A program made the translations under genes and the position numbers. From UBA4971 sp029551185 (lineage in GTDB: Bacteria; Bacillota; SHA-98; UBA4971), in NCBI GenBank assembly GCA_035593725.1, contig DAOSZN010000011.1, positions 1 through 64,000 on the forward strand: a stretch of DNA of 64,000 bases, in the 5' to 3' direction. The notes below the pieces were generated by a model. It did no database searches. It had not been told where the DNA came from and saw only the letters and a program-made list of their open reading frames with translations. Positions 1 to 7,664 of this stretch are shown here, in pieces. Each line of letters starts with the position of its first letter. Within the stretch, counting starts at the first letter, position 1.

Positions 1-473
1 ACGGCTCCCCCGTACAGTACTCGGTACTGTACCCACATTAACTTTACTCAGTCTTTTCCTTATGAGTAATTGATAGTAGCTGGAAGAAAACATGAAAGGC
101 TGCTCTTTTAGATTTGATTTGCCAACCGTCACTGTGTCTATCCTGTACTTTTCATGTAACTCTTTAAAGAAGCTTACGCCCCAGTATCCCCTGTCCAGCA
201 CAAGAACGTCAATGATCTCGCTTACAGGCGCTACATTCAATGACAGAGACGACAGAATAGTAAGAAGCCATTTAAAACCGATGGCTCTATACCATTTTTC
301 TTTTTCAGATCAGGCTTCATATAGGTTAAGGTATCCCAAAGCCCTGATTGTTTAAGCCGATTTATAAGATCGTCGTTATATCCATAAGCGGACTCATATA
401 GTTCAACCTCTTCATCTTGGACTATCGCCTTTTTGGTCTCCTCATCATTCAACACAAATATATCTTCAATCAT
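1..473 (-). pseudogene. IS transposase, frameshifted and cut by window edge
   Basis: Remnant of a DDE-type transposase. The first frame starts with ATG at 473, eight bases inside the end of the upstream DUF6788 gene and behind AAAGGTGGCGGG, and runs to a stop at 237-239. The protein continues in another frame that is open to base 1 and holds VLVLDRGYWG (codons around 180-205), typical of the second catalytic Asp region of IS4-like transposases. The two halves are joined only by a frameshift at about 245-275. No classical slippery heptamer is obvious, so decay seems more likely than programmed frameshifting, but the latter is not excluded. The catalytic Glu region would lie outside the window. 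The exact IS family was not determined. Confidence 0.7.
12..32. repeat. Perfect 9-bp inverted repeat near window edge
   Basis: GTACAGTAC (12-20), a 3-base centre, then GTACTGTAC (24-32). It falls in the still-open transposase frame, where it encodes a run unlike transposase sequence, so it could mark where the element is interrupted or truncated. Its role is unknown. Confidence 0.5.
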
Positions 474-858
474 CTTTCCCGCCACCTTTAGTAAATTCAA
501 CAAGCTGGCTTTCTACTATCTGATCAAATATAGAATCCAATCTTTCGGTTATCTTTCGAATCTCGGCCCTGGCATTACGAATCTCTTTATTAGAGTCTGT
601 GAGAGCTTTTACCTCTTTCACTCTATCTTTAGGAATGTAAGTATACCGAGTCTTACCATCGATACGCCGAGACAGATACCAGAAGGGGCCATGAGGCTTG
701 CCTTCCATACAACGGCACCCGGGTTTTCCACAGCGTGTATATCTTTTAATAAGGGACCCCTCTATATAGGGTTTTGTGCGGAGGATCTTTTCTTCCAGCT
801 TCTTTCGTTCATGCATGAGAATGCTCGCGTACTGCCTGAGTTTCGAGATGTCTTCCAT
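466..858 (-). CDS. DUF6788-like IS accessory protein
   Basis: A 130-residue protein with a helical N-terminus, then a compact core with CGKPGCRC followed by GPFWYLS and KTRYTYIP, and a helical charged C-terminus. This Cys-rich core is the hallmark of DUF6788-type proteins, which are usually encoded just upstream of transposases. The function is unknown; the CxxxxCxC could bind zinc and nucleic acid (inference). ATG at 858 has a strong Shine-Dalgarno, AAAGGAGGTCA. Its stop overlaps the transposase start, so the two were translationally coupled. This gene is intact although its partner is broken. Confidence 0.75.
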   Translation of the reverse strand: MEDISKLRQYASILMHERKKLEEKILRTKPYIEGSLIKRYTRCGKPGCRCMEGKPHGPFWYLSRRIDGKTRYTYIPKDRVKEVKALTDSNKEIRNARAEIRKITERLDSIFDQIVESQLVEFTKGGGKDD

Positions 859-930
859 ATATATTGACCTCCTTTCGTAATCATAACAGGACGTTTCTCA
901 ATATACGGCTACGATTCCCGCTAAAATAGA

Positions 931-959
931 AGCCCCAGATAAAAATATCTTTTGGGGCT
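931..959 (-). terminator. Likely terminator of the dap/dpa operon
   Basis: AGCCCCA (931-937) pairs with TGGGGCT (953-959), and inner GATA/TATC can extend the stem with a bulge. On the minus strand the stem is followed by TCTATTTTAG, a moderately U-rich tail. It lies about 87 bases past the dapA stop and before the IS remnant. It could instead belong to the IS end. Confidence 0.55.
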
Positions 960-1045
960 CCATCAATATGGCACTACTTGTAAGTCCTACGAACTTTCAA
1001 TTCCTCTGTTGTTGCAAATAATCCCGGCCTGTAATCCCGTAATGT

Positions 1046-1930
1046 CTAGGATAGCAAACCCACATCTTTCAAGGCTTTTTCGACAATGACGGCTTCCTTC
1101 TCCCCTGCTTCGATCAAGGGAGGCCTCACTCCGCCTACATCGAACCCTGTTAGCTTAAGCGCCAGCTTTACAGGGATAGGATTGGTGGTTATGAACAATG
1201 CCTTAAACAGAGGGAACAGCTTACAGTTGAGCTCTGCCGCCATTGTTACATTGCCTTCTTCAAATGCTTTAATCATCTGTTTGATCTCTTTACCGGCCAC
1301 GTGTGACGCAACACTTATGATGCCTTCACCCCCCACAGCCATAACGGGCAGTGTCAAAGCGTCGTCACCGCTGTAAATCTTAAATGAACGGGGTGTGCGC
1401 CTGCGTATGTCTGTTACTTGTTCCAGGTTACCGCTGGCTTCTTTCACGCCTACGATATTTGATACCCGCGATAGTGTTTCAATGGTGTCAGGGGTCATGT
1501 TGATACCGGTTCGACCAGGTATGTTGTAGAGAATAATTGGCAGTTCAGTAGTGTCCGCGATTGTTTTAAAATGAGTGATAAGGCCTTCTTGAGGAGGTTT
1601 GTTATAGTACGGCACTACAAGCATAATACCGTGAACACCTATCTCTTCAGCAGCACGGGTAAGCTCAATGCTTGATTCCGTTGAATTACTGCCTGTTCCT
1701 GCGATAACCTTCGCGTCATGTCCTACCGCATCTACGACCACTCGAATCAGGTCCAGTTTCTCCTCAAAGGACAGTGTAGGAGATTCCCCTGTTGTGCCTG
1801 ATACCACAATACTGTCTGAGCCTGTCTTAACAAGCAATTCGGCGAGTTCTCCGGCTCTGTCATAATCGACCTTAAGATTGGGCGTAAAAGGAGTAACCAT
1901 TGCAGTCATGACTCTACCAAAATCAGCCAT
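1046..1930 (-). CDS. dapA: 4-hydroxy-tetrahydrodipicolinate synthase
   Basis: Condenses pyruvate with aspartate semialdehyde, the first committed step of diaminopimelate/lysine and dipicolinate synthesis, in the cytoplasm. The 294-residue TIM barrel shows the usual N-terminus (MTAMVTPF), SGTTGESPTL, YNIPGRTG with the catalytic Tyr, and GVKEASG with the Schiff-base Lys. ATG at 1930 is preferred over an upstream ATG at 1966 because GGAGGG lies 8 bases before it and family members start here. It is last in the operon, 40 bases after lysC, matching the asd-dapG-dapA order of Bacillus. Confidence 0.97.
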   Translation of the reverse strand: MADFGRVMTAMVTPFTPNLKVDYDRAGELAELLVKTGSDSIVVSGTTGESPTLSFEEKLDLIRVVVDAVGHDAKVIAGTGSNSTESSIELTRAAEEIGVHGIMLVVPYYNKPPQEGLITHFKTIADTTELPIILYNIPGRTGINMTPDTIETLSRVSNIVGVKEASGNLEQVTDIRRRTPRSFKIYSGDDALTLPVMAVGGEGIISVASHVAGKEIKQMIKAFEEGNVTMAAELNCKLFPLFKALFITTNPIPVKLALKLTGFDVGGVRPPLIEAGEKEAVIVEKALKDVGLLS

Positions 1931-1970
1931 ATCAGGATCCCTCCAAATCCGATGTTGCGGTTTCATCAGT

Positions 1971-3203
1971 CTACCCGCCTAAGCCAAACGCAGTGTGGAG
2001 TTCTCTGGTCGCTTTCAGTATATCTTCTTTCATTACAAGACACGATATACTGGCATGTGAGTCAGATGTCTGATAGATCCTCACACCTGCATCAGCCAAG
2101 GCTTCCACTACCTCAGCCATGACCCCGGGAACTCCTCTCATTCCTGCTCCCACCACAGATACCTTGGCACATCCCGGAGTAATGCCTATCTCTTCCCTTT
2201 TCAGTCCTAAGGATTCCAGTACACGAAGGGCTTTATCCACCACACTGTCACTTATCGTAAAGCAAATGATTGTAGGCAGCACACTTATTAAGTCCACACT
2301 TATCTTTGCATCAGCCAAGGCACGAAATACCTGACTTAAGAATCCGGACTCATTGACGTCGTGTTGCCGATCCAATCTCACCTGGGTGATATCGGTAAGG
2401 TGAGCTATACCCCTTGCGACTCTGTCAGATTTTATGACCGTCTTATCCAAAACCATGCTGCTTTCGCACACAAGGGTCCCTGGCGCATCAGAAAACGTGT
2501 TCCTGATTCTGATAGGGATTCCTCCTTCCATGGCAATCTCCACTGCCCTTGGATGGACGACTTTAGCTCCGAGGTGAGCCATTTCCACGATTTCAGAATA
2601 GGAAACAGCCATAAGCGGTTTCGCTTCAGGCACCATTTTAGGGTCGGCAGTCATGACTCCTTCCACATCAGTGTATATTTCCACTGACTCGGCGTGAAGA
2701 GCGACACCGAGAGCTGTCGCAGTCGTGTCGCTGCCTCCCCTTCCTAAGGTCGTGACTTCGCCGTTTTTGCTGATGCCTTGAAAACCTGCGACTACTACCA
2801 CCTTGCCTTCCTTTAGGTAATCCATGACCCGTCCAGGATGGACCTCAAGTATTCTTGTATTGCCGAAACTCTCATCAGTTATGATACCTGCTTGCCCTCC
2901 CGTTAAGCCCACAGCTTGGCAGCCCATTGCTCTAAGCGTTTGAGTCATAACAACAGTCGAGATTATCTCGCCGCATGACATGACTAAATCTTGCTCTCTG
3001 GGATCCGCTTCTTCATATACGCTTTTCATAAGCCCTAGGAGAGTATCAGTTGCATAGGGTTCGCCCTTCCGACCCATTGCAGACACTACAACAACAGGCA
3101 AGTAACCGTTTGCCTTCGCTTCCAGGACTTTTTGGGCTGCCTTCTCCCGTTGTTCAGGAGTGGCAACAGATGTTCCTCCAAATTTTTGGATTATAATCTT
3201 CAC
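1971..3203 (-). CDS. lysC: Aspartate kinase
   Basis: Phosphorylates aspartate at the head of the Asp-family pathway. The kinase domain begins KIIIQKFGGTSVA and holds FQGISKNGEVTTLGRGGSD; the C-terminal third carries two ACT repeats (VDLISVLPT and VRIYQTSDSH regions), so feedback control by lysine or diaminopimelate is expected. The position between asd and dapA suggests a dapG-type isozyme. The GTG at 3203 is chosen: GAGGTGAG precedes it, and it lies 5 bases after the asd stop. A longer frame from 3224 would overlap asd and add residues not found in the family. The Shine-Dalgarno overlaps the asd stop codon, so coupling is likely. Confidence 0.95.
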   Translation of the reverse strand: MKIIIQKFGGTSVATPEQREKAAQKVLEAKANGYLPVVVVSAMGRKGEPYATDTLLGLMKSVYEEADPREQDLVMSCGEIISTVVMTQTLRAMGCQAVGLTGGQAGIITDESFGNTRILEVHPGRVMDYLKEGKVVVVAGFQGISKNGEVTTLGRGGSDTTATALGVALHAESVEIYTDVEGVMTADPKMVPEAKPLMAVSYSEIVEMAHLGAKVVHPRAVEIAMEGGIPIRIRNTFSDAPGTLVCESSMVLDKTVIKSDRVARGIAHLTDITQVRLDRQHDVNESGFLSQVFRALADAKISVDLISVLPTIICFTISDSVVDKALRVLESLGLKREEIGITPGCAKVSVVGAGMRGVPGVMAEVVEALADAGVRIYQTSDSHASISCLVMKEDILKATRELHTAFGLGG

Positions 3204-3208
3204 TGTGC

Positions 3209-4246
3209 TCACCTCGCAAGACATCCAAGCTCTAAAGCCTTTTCCCCTATTTCTACTGCATTTAGCGCTGCACCTTTGCGAAGTTGGTCACCTACTACCC
3301 ATAGGTTTAATCCGCTGGGAATCGAATTATCCTCACGCACCCTGCCGACTTGCACCAGATCTGTCCCTCCGGCTGAGAAAGGCATTGGATACAACATCTC
3401 ATCTGGGTCGTCTATAACCTGAATCCCAGGGGCTTTGGAAAGGATCTCCAATGCTTCTTCCCGAGTGAGCTTGCGCTCGGTTTCAAGATTCAGTGATATA
3501 GAGTGCGATCTCTCTACGGGGACTCGCACAGTAGTAGCAGTGATTCCAAAGGTCCGCCCCATGATCTTAGCGGTTTCGTGAACGGTCTTCCATTCTTCTT
3601 TTGTGTACATCATGTCTTGAAAAACATCAACTTGGGGAATTACATTAAACGCAATCTGATAGTGTTTGGGAGCAGATGCGAAAGGAAGGATTTCCGGCTG
3701 AACGGCTTCACCTGCAAGATATGCCTTAGACTCGTGGAGCAAAGCTTCCATGGCCTTTAGTCCGGCACCTGATACAGCCTGGTATGTGGATACGACTGCT
3801 CTCTTGACAACAGCAGCGTCATCAATAGGTTTTAAAGCCATTACCATGATAGTTGTAGTGCAGTTAGGGTTCGCGATGATCCCTTTGTGTTTTAAGATAT
3901 CTTCCGGGTTTACTTGGGGAACCACAAGGGGCACTTCCGGATCCATACGAAATGCGCTACTATTATCAATCACTAACGCACCGTTTTGAGCTGCTCCTTT
4001 CGCGAATTCCCGGGAAACGGATGCGCCTGCCGCGAAAAACGCTATGTCGTGCCCGGCTATAGCGTCTTCTGAAACCTCATCTACACACAGAACTTCACCT
4101 TTGAACTCTACCGGCTTCCCCTTTGATCTTGCTGACGCAAGGAGGGTCAGTTTAGCAATGGGAAAGTCCCTTTCAGCCAGAATCCCAAGAAGTTCCCGTC
4201 CTACAACGCCTGTGGCGCCTACTACCGCTACTTTGAATCTTCTCAT
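3209..4246 (-). CDS. asd: Aspartate-semialdehyde dehydrogenase
   Basis: Reduces aspartyl phosphate with NADPH to the semialdehyde used by DapA. The 345 residues show the N-terminal nucleotide-binding motif VVGATGVVGREL, the active-site Cys in NPNCTTT near residue 128, and the C-terminal RVREDNS and NLWVVGDQLRKGAA segments. ATG at 4246 follows GAGGGGAGAAGA. It is flanked by dpaB upstream (55-base gap) and lysC immediately downstream. Confidence 0.97.
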   Translation of the reverse strand: MRRFKVAVVGATGVVGRELLGILAERDFPIAKLTLLASARSKGKPVEFKGEVLCVDEVSEDAIAGHDIAFFAAGASVSREFAKGAAQNGALVIDNSSAFRMDPEVPLVVPQVNPEDILKHKGIIANPNCTTTIMVMALKPIDDAAVVKRAVVSTYQAVSGAGLKAMEALLHESKAYLAGEAVQPEILPFASAPKHYQIAFNVIPQVDVFQDMMYTKEEWKTVHETAKIMGRTFGITATTVRVPVERSHSISLNLETERKLTREEALEILSKAPGIQVIDDPDEMLYPMPFSAGGTDLVQVGRVREDNSIPSGLNLWVVGDQLRKGAALNAVEIGEKALELGCLAR

Positions 4247-4301
4247 TCTTCTCCCCTCACTATGCCATTCATGCCAAGCGTTTTATGTTAGCATATATCG
4301 C

Positions 4302-4892
4302 CTATGATTTCCTGTCAACAAGAACAGGCTGCAATTGTCGCCCTTCAAGCGCAGCAATGACCGTGTCCGTAATCAGGTGCATATCGCTTATGAGCGAGCA
4401 AGGTTTCAAATTCGGAGCGTCCTGTCCGAAGGGAATTACGTATATATGTTTAGTGTTCAAGATTGCGCCTAGATTCTTCGCGTTTGTTGAAAGGCCGTCA
4501 TTCGTGGAGATTCCGATAATGACAGGCCTCTGGTTGCGCATGGTAGACTTGGCAGCCATTAGGACCGGCCCGTCTGTAATACCGTGCGCCAGTTTAGCCA
4601 AGGTGTTTCCGGTGCATGGTGCAATTACCAAGGCATCTAAAACCTTTGCAGGCCCTAATGGCTCCACCTCGGCAATGGTTGTTATAGGTTCTCTACCGGT
4701 CATGCGCTCAAGGGCGCATGCTATGTCAGCTGCCTTTCCAAATCTCGTGTTCTGAGTCGCGACTTTTTCTGAAAGTATTGGATACACATCTGCCCCTTCA
4801 GCAACGAGCTTTTCAATTTCCGGCAAAACCTCAGAGATAGTGCAAAACGACCCTGTTATGGCTATGCCAATCCGCTTACCCGCAAGCCGCAT
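4302..4892 (-). CDS. dpaB: Dipicolinate synthase subunit B
   Basis: Flavoprotein-fold subunit (SpoVFB family) that works with DpaA to oxidise dihydrodipicolinate to dipicolinic acid in the mother cell. The 196 residues show GKRIGIAITGSFCT at the N-terminus and APCTGNTLAKLAHGI, a typical phosphate/flavin-binding stretch of this fold. ATG at 4892 is chosen because GGAGGTGG lies just upstream; an earlier GTG at 4907 has no such site. It sits 37 bases after dpaA. Length and position match spoVFB of Bacillus. Confidence 0.95.
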   Translation of the reverse strand: MRLAGKRIGIAITGSFCTISEVLPEIEKLVAEGADVYPILSEKVATQNTRFGKAADIACALERMTGREPITTIAEVEPLGPAKVLDALVIAPCTGNTLAKLAHGITDGPVLMAAKSTMRNQRPVIIGISTNDGLSTNAKNLGAILNTKHIYVIPFGQDAPNLKPCSLISDMHLITDTVIAALEGRQLQPVLVDRKS

Positions 4893-4929
4893 GGATTCCA
4901 CCTCCACCCAATATTGGAAGGCTTGCCGG

Positions 4930-5826
4930 TCAGCGGATACGACTGAGCTCCCGCCTTATAAGCTGAGGAACGGAATCAGCGAGTATCTTGCCTGCAGTCT
5001 TTGGAGCCACTTTCCCCGGTAACCCCGGGGCGAGGATAGCCTTAATGCCTAAACGCGCTGCAGCCTCGAAGTCAGTTCCTCCCGGCGCGGATGCTAAGTC
5101 TACTATGAGGGATGCGGGCCGCATATGCTCCAGCGCCTTTTCAGTTAAGACTATTGCAGGAACTGTATTAAAGACTACGTCAGCATTGGCTAAAGCCATG
5201 GCAAGGGACGAGATATGCAAAGTTGAGGCTCCCATTTCATCAGCCCTCGCAAGCTGAGGGAGACTTCTGGCGCACACAATGGTGTTAGCACAGAGCGAAA
5301 TCAGCACGCGCGCCATAGTCATTCCCACTCGCCCGAACCCAATTACAACTGCGTTACATCCATGGATTGTTATTGGCATTTCCTCCATGGCTATCTGGAG
5401 CGCGCCTTCTGCAGTAGGTATTGAGTTTCGTATAGAGATTTCATCATCCTCGGTAACTTCGACAAGGTTTACATTATGCTTTGAAGCAAGTTCACGAAGC
5501 CTGGGCCTTGCAGCTCCTACAAGAAGAGGCGTCCCGGGCGGAATGAGTGCCAGGAGTTCCTCAGTGAGGGCAATATTGAATTCAGGGTCAAGAGTTTTCA
5601 CCTTGCCTCCGACATCAAATCCACCCATCCCTACGACAATTGCAGAAGCCCCATGAATCCCTTGGAATACGCTGGTTTCCCTGACAGTCCCTTCAAGCTC
5701 ATCAAGGGGCGGGTATCCTACTGTTTTTACTTGGGCCCCTTCTTCGAGGAATCTCCGAATGAGCTCGATTTCGCGAGAGTCTCCTCCAAGCACACAAATG
5801 ACGAGTCCTTTGAGGCCCTCTTTCAT
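4930..5826 (-). CDS. dpaA: Dipicolinate synthase subunit A
   Basis: Rossmann-fold subunit (SpoVFA family), 298 residues, of the dipicolinate synthase made in the mother cell late in sporulation. The N-terminus reads VICVLGGDSREIELIRRF, and a second nucleotide-binding motif, VVIGFGRVGMTMARVL, lies near residue 160. ATG at 5826 follows GGGGAGGGAC. A sequence fitting the sigma-K consensus sits about 35 bases upstream, so this gene probably starts a sporulation transcript covering dpaA-dpaB-asd-lysC-dapA. Confidence 0.95.
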   Translation of the reverse strand: MKEGLKGLVICVLGGDSREIELIRRFLEEGAQVKTVGYPPLDELEGTVRETSVFQGIHGASAIVVGMGGFDVGGKVKTLDPEFNIALTEELLALIPPGTPLLVGAARPRLRELASKHNVNLVEVTEDDEISIRNSIPTAEGALQIAMEEMPITIHGCNAVVIGFGRVGMTMARVLISLCANTIVCARSLPQLARADEMGASTLHISSLAMALANADVVFNTVPAIVLTEKALEHMRPASLIVDLASAPGGTDFEAAARLGIKAILAPGLPGKVAPKTAGKILADSVPQLIRRELSRIR

Positions 5827-5860
5827 CTCAGTCCCTCCCCTGACCGTGCATAGCTATGGG

Positions 5861-5888
5861 TAATATATGATTTCTACGGGGAGGCGGT
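5861..5888 (-). promoter_or_regulatory. Sigma-K-type promoter of dpaA
   Basis: Read on the minus strand, an AC at 5888-5887 is followed by 17 bases and CATATATTA (5869-5861), an exact match to the sigma-K pattern AC-N16/17-CATAnnnTA. Transcription would begin near 5853, about 27 bases before the dpaA ATG. In Bacillus subtilis the homologous spoVF operon is sigma-K dependent, and sigK is present in this window. Confidence 0.65.
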
Positions 5889-5923
5889 GACTGTTTTATC
5901 CTTTTATAATCATCAAGACCGGT

Positions 5924-6715
5924 TCATATATCAAGCAGAGCATCAAGGCCGAAAACCGCCCTGTCAAGCTTCATTACTTCTCTCACTGCCAGTATTACGC
6001 CAGGCATGAAAGACTCTCGGGAGAGAGAATCATGGCGTATTGTCAGAGTCTGGCCAGGCCCTCCGAAAATGACCTCATGGTGAGCTACAAGGCCCGGAAG
6101 CCTGACACTGTGTACTCGAGTGCCTCCTACATCATCACCTCTTGCAGGCTGTGACTCGAGGCTCGCTGCTATCTCTTCCTGCACTGCCTGATCTCGGTGT
6201 CTCATGAACTCAGCGGTTTTAAGAGCAGTTCCCGAAGGAGCGTCTACTTTCTTATCATGATGCATTTCAATAATCTCGGCATTGTCAAAGTACTTGGAAG
6301 CAATCTGGGCAAATCTCATGAGAAGGACAGCACCGACTGCGAAGTTAGGAGCAATCACAGCGCCTACTTTCTTCGCATCGCACAGGCTTCTGATTTCATC
6401 AAAGTCAGAGGCCAAGAGACCTGTAGTCCCTACAACACATCTGACACCGCTTTGAAGAGCGCACCTCACGTTGTCCATAACGCTCGCAGGATGTGTAAAA
6501 TCCACCAACACATTTGGATGAGTCTTCGCTATCAAGGCAGGAAGGTCTGTCGTTATCTTAAGTAAGCTGTCCGTCTCGCCTGAGCTGATAGTCAAGGTTT
6601 GGTTTTTTAAGTCTACGCCTCCAACCAGCTGGATGTCTGATTCCCGCATGAGGGCTGATGCAACCTGTTTTCCCATACGCCCTGCTGCACCTGTCACAAT
6701 TGTCTTAATTTTCAT
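5924..6715 (-). CDS. dapB: 4-hydroxy-tetrahydrodipicolinate reductase
   Basis: Reduces the DapA product with NAD(P)H to tetrahydrodipicolinate. The 263 residues have the dinucleotide motif VTGAAGRMGKQV, VVGTTG, PNFAVGAVL, and the signature EMHHDKKVDAPSGTA with the catalytic His and Lys. ATG at 6715 has a GGGGGT-type Shine-Dalgarno. It lies upstream of dpaA with a 97-base gap that holds a sporulation promoter, so dapB can supply vegetative lysine/DAP synthesis while the downstream genes are additionally induced in the mother cell. Confidence 0.96.
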   Translation of the reverse strand: MKIKTIVTGAAGRMGKQVASALMRESDIQLVGGVDLKNQTLTISSGETDSLLKITTDLPALIAKTHPNVLVDFTHPASVMDNVRCALQSGVRCVVGTTGLLASDFDEIRSLCDAKKVGAVIAPNFAVGAVLLMRFAQIASKYFDNAEIIEMHHDKKVDAPSGTALKTAEFMRHRDQAVQEEIAASLESQPARGDDVGGTRVHSVRLPGLVAHHEVIFGGPGQTLTIRHDSLSRESFMPGVILAVREVMKLDRAVFGLDALLDI

Positions 6716-6923
6716 TGATACCCAAACCCCCTATTTGGCGCACCTTTACTGCAATTGATTTATCCTTCCGGTTTCGAATTCCTGCTATTTTCTCTTTCTT
6801 CGAGTGTATCCTAAGAATAATGCAAGAACCGCTGCAGATAGGCACTATCAGGACACCGTTCCACAGCGGTCATGTCCATTGGTACTAGATTAACGGCACT
6901 GAGATTTTACCTGCTTCTCCAAG

Positions 6924-7412
6924 TCAGTGAATCTCTATGTCAGAAGCCCCGCACTTGCCGTATATTTCTCTGACATCATTAACCTCATTGTCGTCGGCCT
7001 TTACTACAGCCAAGACCTTTCCTTCCTTAACCTTGTTTTCATAGAACTTGCTACGATTTTCCGGAATCCCCAAATCCACCAGGCCGCCTACAAGTCCGCC
7101 TGCCACGGCGCCGGTGAGGCCGGCAGCTATTGGTCCGATAGCGACAATTGGGCCGATTCCGGGTATTGCGAGAGCTCCCAGTCCGGCAAGGACTCCGGCA
7201 GTGCCTCCGATTGCGCCTCCGGTGACTGTGCCACCGGAAACATCCGCGCCGCGGCCCATTTTGAGCCCGCCTTCGCCGCGATCCCCGCCACGTCCTTGAT
7301 CATCCTTGGCAACTATAGATACCTTATCATCGCCGAAGCCTTTCCTCTTTAGCTCGTGAATCGCTCTCTCCGCCTCGTCACGTCTGCTAAATGTGCCTAT
7401 GATACTTGCCAT
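6924..7412 (-). CDS. YflT-like general stress protein with glycine-rich membrane core
   Basis: The 162 residues begin with IIGTFSRRDEAERAIHELKRKGF, the pattern of YflT/heat-induced stress domains, followed by a central Gly/Ala-rich hydrophobic stretch of about residues 58-110 resembling a glycine-zipper membrane segment, and a second charged alpha/beta part ending CGASDIEIH. Such proteins are associated with general stress responses, but the biochemical role is unknown. ATG at 7412 follows AAGGAGGAGG. It directly abuts the Spo0E-like gene. Confidence 0.75.
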   Translation of the reverse strand: MASIIGTFSRRDEAERAIHELKRKGFGDDKVSIVAKDDQGRGGDRGEGGLKMGRGADVSGGTVTGGAIGGTAGVLAGLGALAIPGIGPIVAIGPIAAGLTGAVAGGLVGGLVDLGIPENRSKFYENKVKEGKVLAVVKADDNEVNDVREIYGKCGASDIEIH

Positions 7413-7664
7413 CTATTTTGCCTCCTCCTTCTTAATAGGGTTTGGCTTTAGTTTGACATAATACTCAGGCTCATATGCGTTATTTAGCTTCTCTTTCAGC
7501 CGAAGGTATTCAGCGACGAGCTTATCAAGGCGTTCACTGATATCGTAAGTCTCAGCGTTGTCAAGCTTTCCTTGATGTTGGGCTATCGTTGAGTGTAGCT
7601 CTCCGCGCAAATCTTCTATTGCTATCCGAAGTGTTTGCAATCTTCTCTCTAGATCTTGCATCAT
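7413..7664 (-). CDS. Spo0E-family aspartyl-phosphate phosphatase
   Basis: Small helical protein (83 residues): a helix LRIAIEDLRGELHSTI, then the signature SERLDKLVAEYL, which fits the S-x2-LD-x2-I/V-x2-Y motif of Spo0E-like phosphatases. In Bacillus these remove phosphate from Spo0A~P and hold back sporulation. It ends with a basic, proline-containing tail. Two adjacent ATGs (7664, 7661) follow GGAGGGAG. The gene starts about 100 bases inside the end of the M16 protease gene in another frame. A role on the Spo0A encoded at 19.9 kb is inferred. Confidence 0.7.
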   Translation of the reverse strand: MMQDLERRLQTLRIAIEDLRGELHSTIAQHQGKLDNAETYDISERLDKLVAEYLRLKEKLNNAYEPEYYVKLKPNPIKKEEAK

